Source of the DNA: Bacteroidota bacterium | Lineage (GTDB): Bacteria > Bacteroidota > Bacteroidia > Bacteroidales > Lentimicrobiaceae | Direction: 5' to 3' | Assembly: GCA_023428585.1 (NCBI GenBank) | Contig: JAEYXG010000319.1 | Location: 1-7,455, forward strand | DNA length: 7,455 bases | Shown: positions 1 to 7,212 of the stretch, piece by piece | Layout of the letters: the number at the start of each line of letters is the position of its first letter | Position numbering within the stretch: the first letter of the stretch is position 1 | Notes under the pieces: model-generated | What the model saw: the letters and a program-made list of their open reading frames with translations, nothing else | The model's database searches: none | What the model was told of the DNA's origin: nothing | Position numbers and translations under genes: made by a program

Positions 1-1
1 T

Positions 2-2050
2 GATCCTATGGGCAAGCAAATCTATGGAAAGCTGATTACCTCTCTTTATGAATTATCAGATCTTATTAAAATGCATCTCTTGGCGGGTTCAGGAAGCAGG
101 CTGGCTCGTATAAAGGCTGATATTGACCGTCAGTCATCCTATGAAAATGATGATTTATCAGAGAACCTGATGGGATTGACTTTCGATAATGAACTACAGG
201 ATATGCTTAAGAGTGCTTCACTTTTTTCAGATGAGTCAGAGAGTGAAACGGCAATAAACCACCGGAAAGCAATCTCAAGGGTTTTCTATAATTTATGGCT
301 TACTGACAGATTTTCTGAATTAGATGAACAGGTGGTCGTAAATATCTTTAATAGTTCATCAATAACCTGGTTTGAGAAATCAATGATGGTGAGCGCATTG
401 ACACTGAGCGCAGTACGCACATTTGATGTTCGGCGAATCAGCATATTGATTGACTTATACAATAATTCCGACATTCAGATATCTCAAAGGGCCTTGTTTG
501 GAATTCTTATATCCATATTCATGCATGATAATAGATTCCGCTATTATCCCGCACTTACTGCAAAACTGGAGCAATTAGGAAGCCAATCAGAATTCCGTGA
601 TGATGTACTGAACCTCCTGATACAATTTCACAGGTCAAAGGATACGGAAAGAGCTACCAGAAAATTCCAGGATGAGATACTGCCGCAGGTTATCAAATTC
701 AATGAAGATCTCAATGAAAAACTCGATCTTGAGAGCCTTATGCAAACCGGTGAATCTCTGGACAAGAATCCCGACTGGGAAAAATATTTCGATAGTCAGC
801 CGGGATTGGTTCGCAAGCTGGAAGAACTGACTAATATGCAGATGGAAGGGGTGGATGTTTTCCTTAGCGCATTCGCAATGCTCAAGGCATTTCCCTTTTT
901 TAATGATTTGCCCAACTGGTTCATACCATTCTACGCTGAAAACTATGCTGTACAGGAAGCTCTTTCCGATGAGAGTGAACCGTTTAAGGAAGCAATTCTA
1001 AAAGGGCTCGATTTATCCATGTATATGTGTAACTCTGATAAATTCTCTTTTGCTTTCAACATAAGACATATGCCACCACAACAAAAGAATATGATGATTC
1101 AGATGTTTGAAGGTGAAGGAGAGCAATTGGCTGAATTGAAAAATGAGGAGTTATCAGATCCCTCATTGGCTAAAAAAAGAATTATAATCCAATATATTCA
1201 GGATCTCTATAGATTCTTTAAACTGCACACCCTGCGCAATGAAATAGGCGACATCTTCCTGCAAGGATTTGAAGTTCAGGAATCAGGTGTTTTATCACGA
1301 CTTATTGTGGATGCCGACTTTTATCGCAAGATAGCCAACTTCCATTTCGACAGTGATCATTTTGAAGAAGCACTTAAGCTGTTCAACTATCTTATTGACA
1401 TAGGAGAGAACCAGGCTGAACTTTATGAAAAAGCGGGTTACTGCAAACAAAAACTCGGTTTGTTTCATGAAGCTATAGCAATGTATCAACGAGCAGATCT
1501 CTTTGATACAAATCACAACTGGCTGCTAAGAAAACTGGCCCAATGCCACATGGCGCTTGGCGACACGGAGGCTGCGCTTGATATATATCTTGAACTTATT
1601 CAACTGGAGCCTGATAATCACCGCATCAACGCTTTAATTGGAACCTGTTACCTGAATATGGGCAAGGTGGAAGAAGCATTGGAATATTTTTATAGAATTG
1701 AATTTGCTAACCCCGGTTCATCAAATGCCATGCGGCCTGTTGCCTGGTGCCTGTTTCTACTCAAACGAAATACGGAAGCCAATACTTATTATGATCAACT
1801 GCTTAGTCTTGAACCAAATACCTCTGATTTTTTAAATGCAGGTCATGTTGCATTTTCACTTGGTCAAAAAGAAAAGGCAATAGATCATTACCTTAACAGC
1901 ATTAGAACCCGACAGGATGACATAAAATCGTTTGTGAAAAGCTTCAATAAGGATCGCAAACACTTAATTTCCAATGAAATTGATCAAATTGAAATAGCAT
2001 TGATGCTCGACTACCTGAGATTTGGGAAAAGGGATGGTTTCTTTGCTTAA
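2..2050 (+). CDS. TPR-repeat protein of unknown function, 5'-partial at window edge
   Basis: Seen: the reading frame is open from the first complete codon (position 2) to a TAA ending at 2050. The first ATG is at 8, but no in-frame stop precedes it. The protein begins abruptly inside what looks like a helix, so I think the true start lies upstream of the window. Residues are numbered from the ATG at 8. About 1-430 are helix-rich with no signal peptide or membrane segment, with patches such as QMEGVDVF and FPFFNDLPNWF. About 438-641 form some six tandem TPR units (recurring A-LF/Y-G-EEAL-Y-L-P pattern, for example GDTEAALDIYLELIQLEPDN). Known: TPR arrays mediate protein-protein contacts. Proteins with this helical N-region plus C-terminal TPRs are, as I recall, widespread in Bacteroidota and uncharacterised. 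Inference: a cytoplasmic scaffold. No neighbour in the window suggests a partner. The TPR call is secure; the role is unknown. Confidence 0.85.
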   Translation, partial: DPMGKQIYGKLITSLYELSDLIKMHLLAGSGSRLARIKADIDRQSSYENDDLSENLMGLTFDNELQDMLKSASLFSDESESETAINHRKAISRVFYNLWLTDRFSELDEQVVVNIFNSSSITWFEKSMMVSALTLSAVRTFDVRRISILIDLYNNSDIQISQRALFGILISIFMHDNRFRYYPALTAKLEQLGSQSEFRDDVLNLLIQFHRSKDTERATRKFQDEILPQVIKFNEDLNEKLDLESLMQTGESLDKNPDWEKYFDSQPGLVRKLEELTNMQMEGVDVFLSAFAMLKAFPFFNDLPNWFIPFYAENYAVQEALSDESEPFKEAILKGLDLSMYMCNSDKFSFAFNIRHMPPQQKNMMIQMFEGEGEQLAELKNEELSDPSLAKKRIIIQYIQDLYRFFKLHTLRNEIGDIFLQGFEVQESGVLSRLIVDADFYRKIANFHFDSDHFEEALKLFNYLIDIGENQAELYEKAGYCKQKLGLFHEAIAMYQRADLFDTNHNWLLRKLAQCHMALGDTEAALDIYLELIQLEPDNHRINALIGTCYLNMGKVEEALEYFYRIEFANPGSSNAMRPVAWCLFLLKRNTEANTYYDQLLSLEPNTSDFLNAGHVAFSLGQKEKAIDHYLNSIRTRQDDIKSFVKSFNKDRKHLISNEIDQIEIALMLDYLRFGKRDGFFA

Positions 2051-2054
2051 TTAA

Positions 2055-2087
2055 TTTTGGATTTCGCATGTTGTTATTATACCTTTA
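2055..2087 (+). promoter_or_regulatory. Candidate Bacteroidota-type promoter for the sugar transporter
   Basis: A -33-like TTTTG at 2055-2059 is followed after 20 bases by TACCTTTA at 2080-2087, which matches the Bacteroidota -7 consensus TAnnTTTG except for the last base. The spacing fits the usual 19-21 bases. It lies just after the TPR gene's stop codon and would give a 5' leader of roughly 45-50 bases. No hairpin terminator for the TPR gene is evident in this gap, so read-through from upstream is also possible. Confidence 0.5.
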
Positions 2088-2141
2088 CATTTCTTTTATA
2101 GTTTCCTAAGGCATATTATTAACTTAATCCAAAACAGCAAA

Positions 2142-3497
2142 ATGAGCAATCAAATTGAGAATGCCCAACAATCCAACAGTTACAAGGTGGGAATGTCGGT
2201 GATTGGATCCATCTTTTTCATTTTCGGATTCGCAACCACTTTCATCGTTACGCTTAGCGCTAAAGTTAAAGATATCTTTGAGCTTAGTGAGTTTGAAGCC
2301 CAGTTACTCAACTTTGCATTCTTTATTACCTATGCCTTTATCTCCATTCCCATTGGCTTGTATATTAAAAAGATAGGTTATAAGAGGGCACTGATAATAG
2401 GATTATTCCTGATGGCTATTGGTGCTTTCCTTTTCTATCCATCAGCAAGTATTCCTTCATTCCCGCTTTTTCTTATCTCAACATTCATTCTTGCTGCCGG
2501 TGTTGTATTCCTGCAAACAGCTGCCAATCCTTATGTTACAGCTTTAGGTCCCCAGGATTCAGCTTCTTCCAGGCTAAATCTGACACAAGCACTCAATTCA
2601 ATAGCAACAATGCTGGCACCATGGATAATTGGTGTTTTCATTTTCACCGGCGCATCAGAGATGCTTTCATCAGTTGAGAGAGCTGAAACTGTGCAAATGC
2701 CCTTTGTGATCATGGCTTGTATTATTGTAATAATTGCCTTGATCATTATGGCAATCAAGCTTCCTGAAATTCAAAAAATTTCAGCTGAAAGAAAAAGTGT
2801 TTGGAAATACCCTCATGTTCTGCTTGGTGCATTGGCCATATTCTTCTATGTTGGGGCTGAAGTTGGCAATGGCAGTCTGATGATTAATTATTTCGTCAAT
2901 AAACTCGGATTTGTTGAGTCAGACGCCTCAAAGTATGTTGCAATTTATTGGGGGGGTGCAATGGTTGGTCGATTCTTTGGCTCATTTATGTTCTCCAATA
3001 TCGGATTATCGAAAAAAATCACCTATGCCCTGCCTGTTCTGTTATTGGCCCTCATTTCAGGTTCCTTTGTAACCGGGTGGGATTGGAACATTGGCCTGAT
3101 CTTCCTGGGAATCGCCGTTCTTAATTTCATCATCATGCAGATTGGCACAGGCAAGGCAGCACGTACATTGGCAGTCTTTGCTCTGGTAGCTGCCCTGCTT
3201 GATATAGTTACTTCATTTGGCTCAGGTCAGATTGCTCTATGGACTATAGTTTCAATAGGATTGTTCAATTCCATAATGTTCCCGAATATCTTTACCCTCG
3301 CGGTTAAGGACCTTGATTCGGCTGAGTTGAGCACAGCATCGGGTGTTATTAACACCATGATCTTTGGTGGTGCCATCATTCCTCCGGTTATGGGTATAGT
3401 TGCTGATAGCTATGGTTACACCTGGGCATTTATTGTTCCTGCCATCTGCTATCTTTATATTTTCTATTATGCAGTGAAGGGAAGTGCTATCAGATAA
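2142..3497 (+). CDS. Sugar MFS transporter of the FHS (FucP/GluP-like) family
   Basis: Role: inner-membrane uptake of a monosaccharide or similar sugar, by family precedent as a proton (or other cation) symporter. Seen: 451 residues, close to the 410-450 usual for FucP/GluP, with about 12 hydrophobic helices. The family signature is clear: residues 124-136 read LQTAANPYVTALG, followed by S-RLNLTQALNS (143-153), corresponding to ETAANPFVTVLG and RLNLAQTFNS in E. coli FucP. A YVGAEVGNGSL segment in the seventh helix (E240) matches the GluP-type pattern. The ATG at 2142 follows an A-rich leader without Shine-Dalgarno, normal for Bacteroidota. Odd: aligning by eye to recalled E. coli FucP, the acidic D46 is V36 and E135 is Q125. 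Context: the next gene downstream on the same strand is a secreted glucanase-like enzyme, so the substrate may be glucose or a short glucan product (inference). The 227-base gap and hairpins argue for separate transcription. Confidence 0.9.
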   Translation: MSNQIENAQQSNSYKVGMSVIGSIFFIFGFATTFIVTLSAKVKDIFELSEFEAQLLNFAFFITYAFISIPIGLYIKKIGYKRALIIGLFLMAIGAFLFYPSASIPSFPLFLISTFILAAGVVFLQTAANPYVTALGPQDSASSRLNLTQALNSIATMLAPWIIGVFIFTGASEMLSSVERAETVQMPFVIMACIIVIIALIIMAIKLPEIQKISAERKSVWKYPHVLLGALAIFFYVGAEVGNGSLMINYFVNKLGFVESDASKYVAIYWGGAMVGRFFGSFMFSNIGLSKKITYALPVLLLALISGSFVTGWDWNIGLIFLGIAVLNFIIMQIGTGKAARTLAVFALVAALLDIVTSFGSGQIALWTIVSIGLFNSIMFPNIFTLAVKDLDSAELSTASGVINTMIFGGAIIPPVMGIVADSYGYTWAFIVPAICYLYIFYYAVKGSAIR

Positions 3498-3502
3498 CAC
3501 AT

Positions 3503-3522
3503 TTATGCTTTTCATAGCATAA
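3503..3522 (+). terminator. Short hairpin just after the transporter stop codon
   Basis: TTATGCT (3503-3509) and AGCATAA (3516-3522) are perfect 7-bp complements with a 6-base loop, starting 6 bases after the stop codon. The stem is AT-rich and is not followed by a run of T, so it is a weak terminator or 3'-end stabilising hairpin at best. Confidence 0.35.
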
Positions 3523-3555
3523 TCCTATTCTGATTGTTTATACGTAATTCTTCTT

Positions 3556-3603
3556 TTTAACCACCGGTATATAGTCTTGAAATAAGGCAATCCGGTGGTT
3601 AAA
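3556..3603 (+). terminator. Perfect 12-bp inverted repeat, likely terminator
   Basis: Left arm TTTAACCACCGG (3556-3567) and right arm CCGGTGGTTAAA (3592-3603) are exact reverse complements separated by 24 bases. The stem has a GC-rich inner half and an AT-rich base. The + strand continues with T-rich sequence (TTGTTTATTTGTTG). It sits about 60 bases after the transporter stop and 120 bases before the next gene, which suits transcription termination. The loop is long for a classical intrinsic terminator, so an operator or other structured RNA is possible. Confidence 0.5.
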
Positions 3604-3690
3604 TTGTTTATTTGTTGAGCATAATCCGGTTGAGACTCTTTGGATATATACCCTGTGGAGAGTAATCGGAATTTGTAACGAATAATTCAG

Positions 3691-3698
3691 TATTTTTA
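3691..3698 (+). promoter_or_regulatory. Weak candidate -7 element upstream of the GH144 gene
   Basis: TATTTTTA at 3691-3698 matches TAnnTTTG except for the final base and lies 26 bases upstream of the ATG at 3725. The nearest TTTG (3672-3675) is only 15 bases upstream, shorter than the usual 19-21, so the -33 element is not convincing. The region is very AT-rich and chance matches are likely. Confidence 0.25.
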
Positions 3699-3724
3699 CT
3701 TATTAGCCTGTAATATAATATTAT

Positions 3725-6136
3725 ATGAAGAGCCGTATCTTATTCCGCTTGGTTATATTGATAACTGCATTATCGTTCGGGGTATCCGCCTTTTCGCAGA
3801 CCTATCTCTACTTTCAGGATAGCCCCACCCCAATAATGTATGATTACAGTTGGATGGAACTTACACCACCAAGTGAACTGACCAGATTAGGCACAGATTT
3901 TCGAAAGTTCCCTATCAATGAGGAAGTTGAGGCAGCACAGGGCATGAATAGCCTGAGCCTGACATGGAAATCCGTTTCCAATGGCAACTGGTTCGCTATT
4001 GCTGCAGGGCTCGACTGGTCTGCCAAAAACCTTACTGACACTGATACGCTTCACTTCTTTCTTTATTCAATGGATGGTCTTGGCAAACAGTTGCTCCCTC
4101 TTGTTTTTATGGAGGATGTGAATAATCTAAAAACCACTTTCCATAACTTTCAACCTTACTGTCAGGACCTGCAACAAAATGTCTGGACACGAATAACCAT
4201 TCCCATGAGCTTGTTTCTGGAAGCAGGTGATGCCGTGGACTTTACAAAAATCAAAACCATTGGATTTACACAGGGAATTGCTGACGGACAAACACATACT
4301 CTGTTAATTGATGACATGAGGGTGTTCAAGGGAAGCGGCATATCCCCTCCTGCCCTGGCCCCATCGGGAGTTCTGGCAATAGGGTACGATAGTCATATCG
4401 AGATTATATGGAATACCAATCCTCCCGACAACCTAAATGGTTATAAGGTTCAGAGATCGACTGACAATGGTGAAACGTTTCATACTATTGGAATGGTTCC
4501 AAAAACCGATAGTGGATATATTGATTTCGTGCGATCATTTGGTTATGGAACAAATCTAAGCTATCGTGTTGCCGCTCTTAATGCCTCAAATCAAACATCA
4601 GAATACTCGGAAGTTACATCGGCGGCAACCACAGAATTTACTGATGAGCAGATGCTTGATATGGTGCAGTTGTATACATTCCGTTACTTTTATGATTTCG
4701 CGCATCCAACATCGGGTTTGGCCCGTGAAAGGAATACATCAGGTGATGTTGTGACTAGCGGAGGTTCGGGATTCGGCATTATGGCACTGCTGGTGGGGAT
4801 AGAAAGAGGATTTATTACAAGACAACAAGGTATTGACCGTATACTAAAAATCACCGGTTTTTTAGAAACTGCCGACAGGTTTCATGGTGTTTGGCCTCAT
4901 TGGATGAATGGGATTACAGGTAATGTTGTCCCATTTGGTGAAACCGACAATGGTGGTGATCTGGTTGAAACAGCTTTCCTGGCACAGGGACTTCTTACTG
5001 CACGTGAATACTTCAATGGCGAGGACCCTGCGGAGTTGGAAATCAGAAATAGAATCACTCAATTGTGGGAAAGCATAGAATGGAACTGGTACACTAAAAA
5101 CAATTCCACTGTTTTGTATTGGCATTGGTCGCCAACCTATGGCTGGCAGATCAATATGCAGATCAGGGGATGGAATGAAGCAGCTATAGTTTATATTCTT
5201 GCTGTTTCATCACCAACAAACGGAGTCAATGCAGCCCTTTGGCAATCAGGATGGGCCGGCCAACCATACTATCGTAATGGTGATTCTTTCTATGGCTATA
5301 AACTTGATGTGGGATGGGACTATGGCGGCCCACTTTTCTTTGCCCACTATTCTTTCCAGGGCTTTGATCCCAGAAATATCAAAGATCAGTATACCAACTA
5401 TTTCAACCTCAACAGAAATCATACACTTATCCACAGGGCCTATGCCATCGATAATCCTAAAAATCATCCGGGGTATGGAGAGAATGCATGGGGATTTACA
5501 GCCAGTGATGATCCTTCAGGCTATCAGGTACATGAACCAACAGGAACGAGAGATAATGGGACAATTACACCAACAGCTGCATTGTCATCCATGCCTTATA
5601 CACCAGAAGAATCCATAGGAGCCTTGAAGCACTTTTATCGCGAACTTGGTGATAAAACATGGGGAAGAATGGGTTTCTATGATGCATACAATATGAAGGT
5701 GAACTGGTATGCCGATTCATATCTGGCAATTGACCAGGGCCCAATTATCAACATGATTGAGAACCATCGCTCTTCACTGCTTTGGGATAACTTCATGGCT
5801 AATCCTGAAATTGCCCCGGCCCTTCAAAGCATCGGCTTTATTCCCGATCCCTACGGGAAAGAGGAGAATGCTAACCTCAACGGCACAGTAATTTGGCCTA
5901 ATCCTTCTACAGGCAATATTAAAGCCGGCTTTTATGTTGAAGGTACTCCGGATATCTCTATTTCAGTCACCAACCTAACCGGGAAATTGATTGCTCTATT
6001 TAATCACAACATCATTTCTCCCGGATATAATACCATTGACCTTGATTTATCAAGTTTAACAGCTGGAATGTACATTGTACGGTTTATAGCTGACAATCAG
6101 ACCACATCAACCGCAAAACTAATGATAGCAAGATGA
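3725..6136 (+). CDS. Secreted GH144-type (glucoamylase-like) glucanase with FnIII and T9SS sorting domain
   Basis: Role: probable extracellular or surface glycoside hydrolase; characterised GH144 enzymes are endo-beta-1,2-glucanases (Chitinophaga pinensis CpSGL). Seen, 803 residues: signal peptide about 1-24 (KSR then a hydrophobic core, cleavage near AFS/Q); beta-rich domain about 25-203 resembling an accessory carbohydrate-binding fold; FnIII-like domain about 208-303; glucoamylase-like domain (PF10091) about 305-705; T9SS type A sorting domain about 719-803 opening with WPNPSTG (724-730) and ending in a basic residue. Within the catalytic domain are FAHPTSGLARERN, GGSGFGIMALLVGIERGF and ETDNGGDLVET. 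The acidic residues D408, D412 and E415 of the last motif have the spacing of the D135/D139/E142 cluster I recall for CpSGL. CpSGL itself is a single-domain enzyme, so this is an expanded architecture. It lies downstream of a sugar transporter. The domain is sure; exact substrate (beta-1,2-glucan or another glucan; hydrolase or transglycosylase) is inferred. Confidence 0.9.
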   Translation: MKSRILFRLVILITALSFGVSAFSQTYLYFQDSPTPIMYDYSWMELTPPSELTRLGTDFRKFPINEEVEAAQGMNSLSLTWKSVSNGNWFAIAAGLDWSAKNLTDTDTLHFFLYSMDGLGKQLLPLVFMEDVNNLKTTFHNFQPYCQDLQQNVWTRITIPMSLFLEAGDAVDFTKIKTIGFTQGIADGQTHTLLIDDMRVFKGSGISPPALAPSGVLAIGYDSHIEIIWNTNPPDNLNGYKVQRSTDNGETFHTIGMVPKTDSGYIDFVRSFGYGTNLSYRVAALNASNQTSEYSEVTSAATTEFTDEQMLDMVQLYTFRYFYDFAHPTSGLARERNTSGDVVTSGGSGFGIMALLVGIERGFITRQQGIDRILKITGFLETADRFHGVWPHWMNGITGNVVPFGETDNGGDLVETAFLAQGLLTAREYFNGEDPAELEIRNRITQLWESIEWNWYTKNNSTVLYWHWSPTYGWQINMQIRGWNEAAIVYILAVSSPTNGVNAALWQSGWAGQPYYRNGDSFYGYKLDVGWDYGGPLFFAHYSFQGFDPRNIKDQYTNYFNLNRNHTLIHRAYAIDNPKNHPGYGENAWGFTASDDPSGYQVHEPTGTRDNGTITPTAALSSMPYTPEESIGALKHFYRELGDKTWGRMGFYDAYNMKVNWYADSYLAIDQGPIINMIENHRSSLLWDNFMANPEIAPALQSIGFIPDPYGKEENANLNGTVIWPNPSTGNIKAGFYVEGTPDISISVTNLTGKLIALFNHNIISPGYNTIDLDLSSLTAGMYIVRFIADNQTTSTAKLMIAR

Positions 6137-6192
6137 TTGATGATCATTGCCGGTATTCATGCAATCGGTTGGATGGTCTATGGGAGCAACGC

Positions 6193-7050
6193 TTATTTCT
6201 CCTTATCAGCCGGTTTCATTTCAGAGGGTGGTAGTATCGAAATGGCCGACTTGAACCTATATCCGTCATTCTCATAAAACCATCCGGCTATATCACCATG
6301 TCTGACTCTTGACTTCATATCCTTCGACCTCTTTAAAATAGATCGTCGTGACATCAGATATTTAATTGTACGTTCATTTTTGGTAAACCCAACATTGAAG
6401 GCAGTGGCATAGAATCTGACTTTATCTTCGGGCGTTTTCCATTTTAAATGTGAAAAACGTTTATCCATAACCTTTATGTAGAGTATTAGATACTGAACCT
6501 GCCATTGAGGTGAATCCAACCGCTTTGCCCTTTCACCTCTTGCTTTGGCATTATTGGTTACTTTAAACTTGTAATCCCAAATTTTATATCGTATTACATT
6601 GCGTTCTACCAACTCCGCAAAGGATGGCTTCATCTGAAACCTGCCAACTGTATATTTTGCATATTTACGGCCTGACTGAACATAAAGGGTTTTCATTCCA
6701 CCGGTTTCCATAATGTCCTTTAGGGCTGAATAGCGTGTAAGACTAGGGAATACAACTGAGTAAGCTAGTTCGGGAGCAATATTTGCCTTCACCAAAGTAT
6801 CGTAAATCCACACATTCTTCTCCAGATATTCAAGCGCATCATAATACTTATCACCTAATGCCTGACCTACATCCATTGTCTGTGGTTCTTTCTGACCATA
6901 GCATGATGACACAGGCGAAAGGGAAATCAATATGAAAAATAAGAGCGATAACACTCCACACTTTCCTATTATCCACTGTTGTGCTAAATGGAACCGGCTT
7001 ATGAAAGCAGGCTGGGAATTTTTAGCACAAGTCAGTTTATAGGTAATCAT
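6193..7050 (-). CDS. Putative lipoprotein with lytic-transglycosylase-like (lysozyme-fold) domain, atypical active site
   Basis: Seen: 285 residues from the ATG at 7050. The frame opens slightly upstream with a TTG at 7071. A GTG at 6954, directly before the hydrophobic segment, is another possible start. A long basic N-region precedes a hydrophobic stretch (VLSLLFFILISL) ending in PVSSC, which fits a lipobox (Cys at residue 50); ordinary cleavage a few residues later is also possible. The mature part carries SVVFPSLTRYSALKD, then VGRFQMKPSFAE (about residues 135-146) and YATAFNVGF (about 214-222). These resemble in order the E-S, GLMQxxP and AYNAG motifs of SLT-type lytic transglycosylases. 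Odd: the residue where I expect the catalytic Glu is Ser103 (FPSL), and the usual AYN reads AFN. The C-terminal third is strongly basic (SRRSILKRSKDMKSRVRH). Inference: a periplasmic or outer-membrane peptidoglycan-associated protein, perhaps non-catalytic. Convergent with the GH144 gene (56-base gap) and divergent from the DHS-like gene. Family assignment is by motif only. Confidence 0.7.
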   Translation of the reverse strand: MITYKLTCAKNSQPAFISRFHLAQQWIIGKCGVLSLLFFILISLSPVSSCYGQKEPQTMDVGQALGDKYYDALEYLEKNVWIYDTLVKANIAPELAYSVVFPSLTRYSALKDIMETGGMKTLYVQSGRKYAKYTVGRFQMKPSFAELVERNVIRYKIWDYKFKVTNNAKARGERAKRLDSPQWQVQYLILYIKVMDKRFSHLKWKTPEDKVRFYATAFNVGFTKNERTIKYLMSRRSILKRSKDMKSRVRHGDIAGWFYENDGYRFKSAISILPPSEMKPADKEK

Positions 7051-7068
7051 ATATAACAATAGTATAGC

Positions 7069-7076
7069 CAAATGTC
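7069..7076 (-). promoter_or_regulatory. Weak -7-like element for the minus-strand lipoprotein gene
   Basis: Read on the minus strand, 7076 to 7069 is GACATTTG, one mismatch from TAnnTTTG at each of the positions outside TTTG that matters most (G for the first T). It lies about 19 bases upstream of the ATG at 7050 and would give a very short leader. No clear -33 TTTG is present at the expected spacing. If this is the promoter, the TTG at 7071 could not be the start. Confidence 0.2.
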
Positions 7077-7189
7077 AACTGACAGGAAGCTAAAGTGACT
7101 GATTATTTGCATAGTGTGGAATACAATACCTACTTTGCAAATTGGGCTGAAAGATAAGATTTTATAATAAATAAAACTATTATGTTTCC

Positions 7190-7197
7190 TATCTTTG
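7190..7197 (+). promoter_or_regulatory. Bacteroidota -7 promoter element for the DHS-like gene
   Basis: TATCTTTG at 7190-7197 is an exact match to TAnnTTTG and lies 15 bases upstream of the ATG at 7213, implying a very short A/T-rich 5' leader (about 10 bases). The upstream region (7160-7189) is extremely AT-rich, but no clear TTTG at -33 is visible. Confidence 0.6.
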
Positions 7198-7212
7198 CAA
7201 AAAGTTTATATA

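Noticed and set aside
3252..3515. 87-codon minus-strand frame overlapping the transporter's 3' end
   Set aside because: Antisense to conserved transmembrane helices, low-complexity composition and no promoter or domain; a shadow of the transporter gene.
3498..3724. Possible riboswitch or small RNA in the transporter-glucanase gap
   Set aside because: Beyond two simple hairpins I see no conserved riboswitch core or multi-stem junction, and no promoter that would launch a separate RNA.
5199..5618. 139-codon open frame on the + strand inside the glucanase gene
   Set aside because: It lies wholly within the GH144 catalytic domain in another frame, is rich in Met/Ile/His/Gln as expected for an out-of-frame reading, and shows no recognisable motif.
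6135..6166. Imperfect hairpin (GATTGATG with CATGCAATC, one bulged base) between the convergent genes
   Set aside because: The stem is short and bulged, overlaps the stop codon and has no T-run on either side; too weak to call a bidirectional terminator.
7130..7137. Second TTTG-containing box (CTACTTTGC) upstream of the DHS-like gene
   Set aside because: The TA is one base too close to TTTG for TAnnTTTG, and the exact box at 7190-7197 is better placed for the start at 7213.
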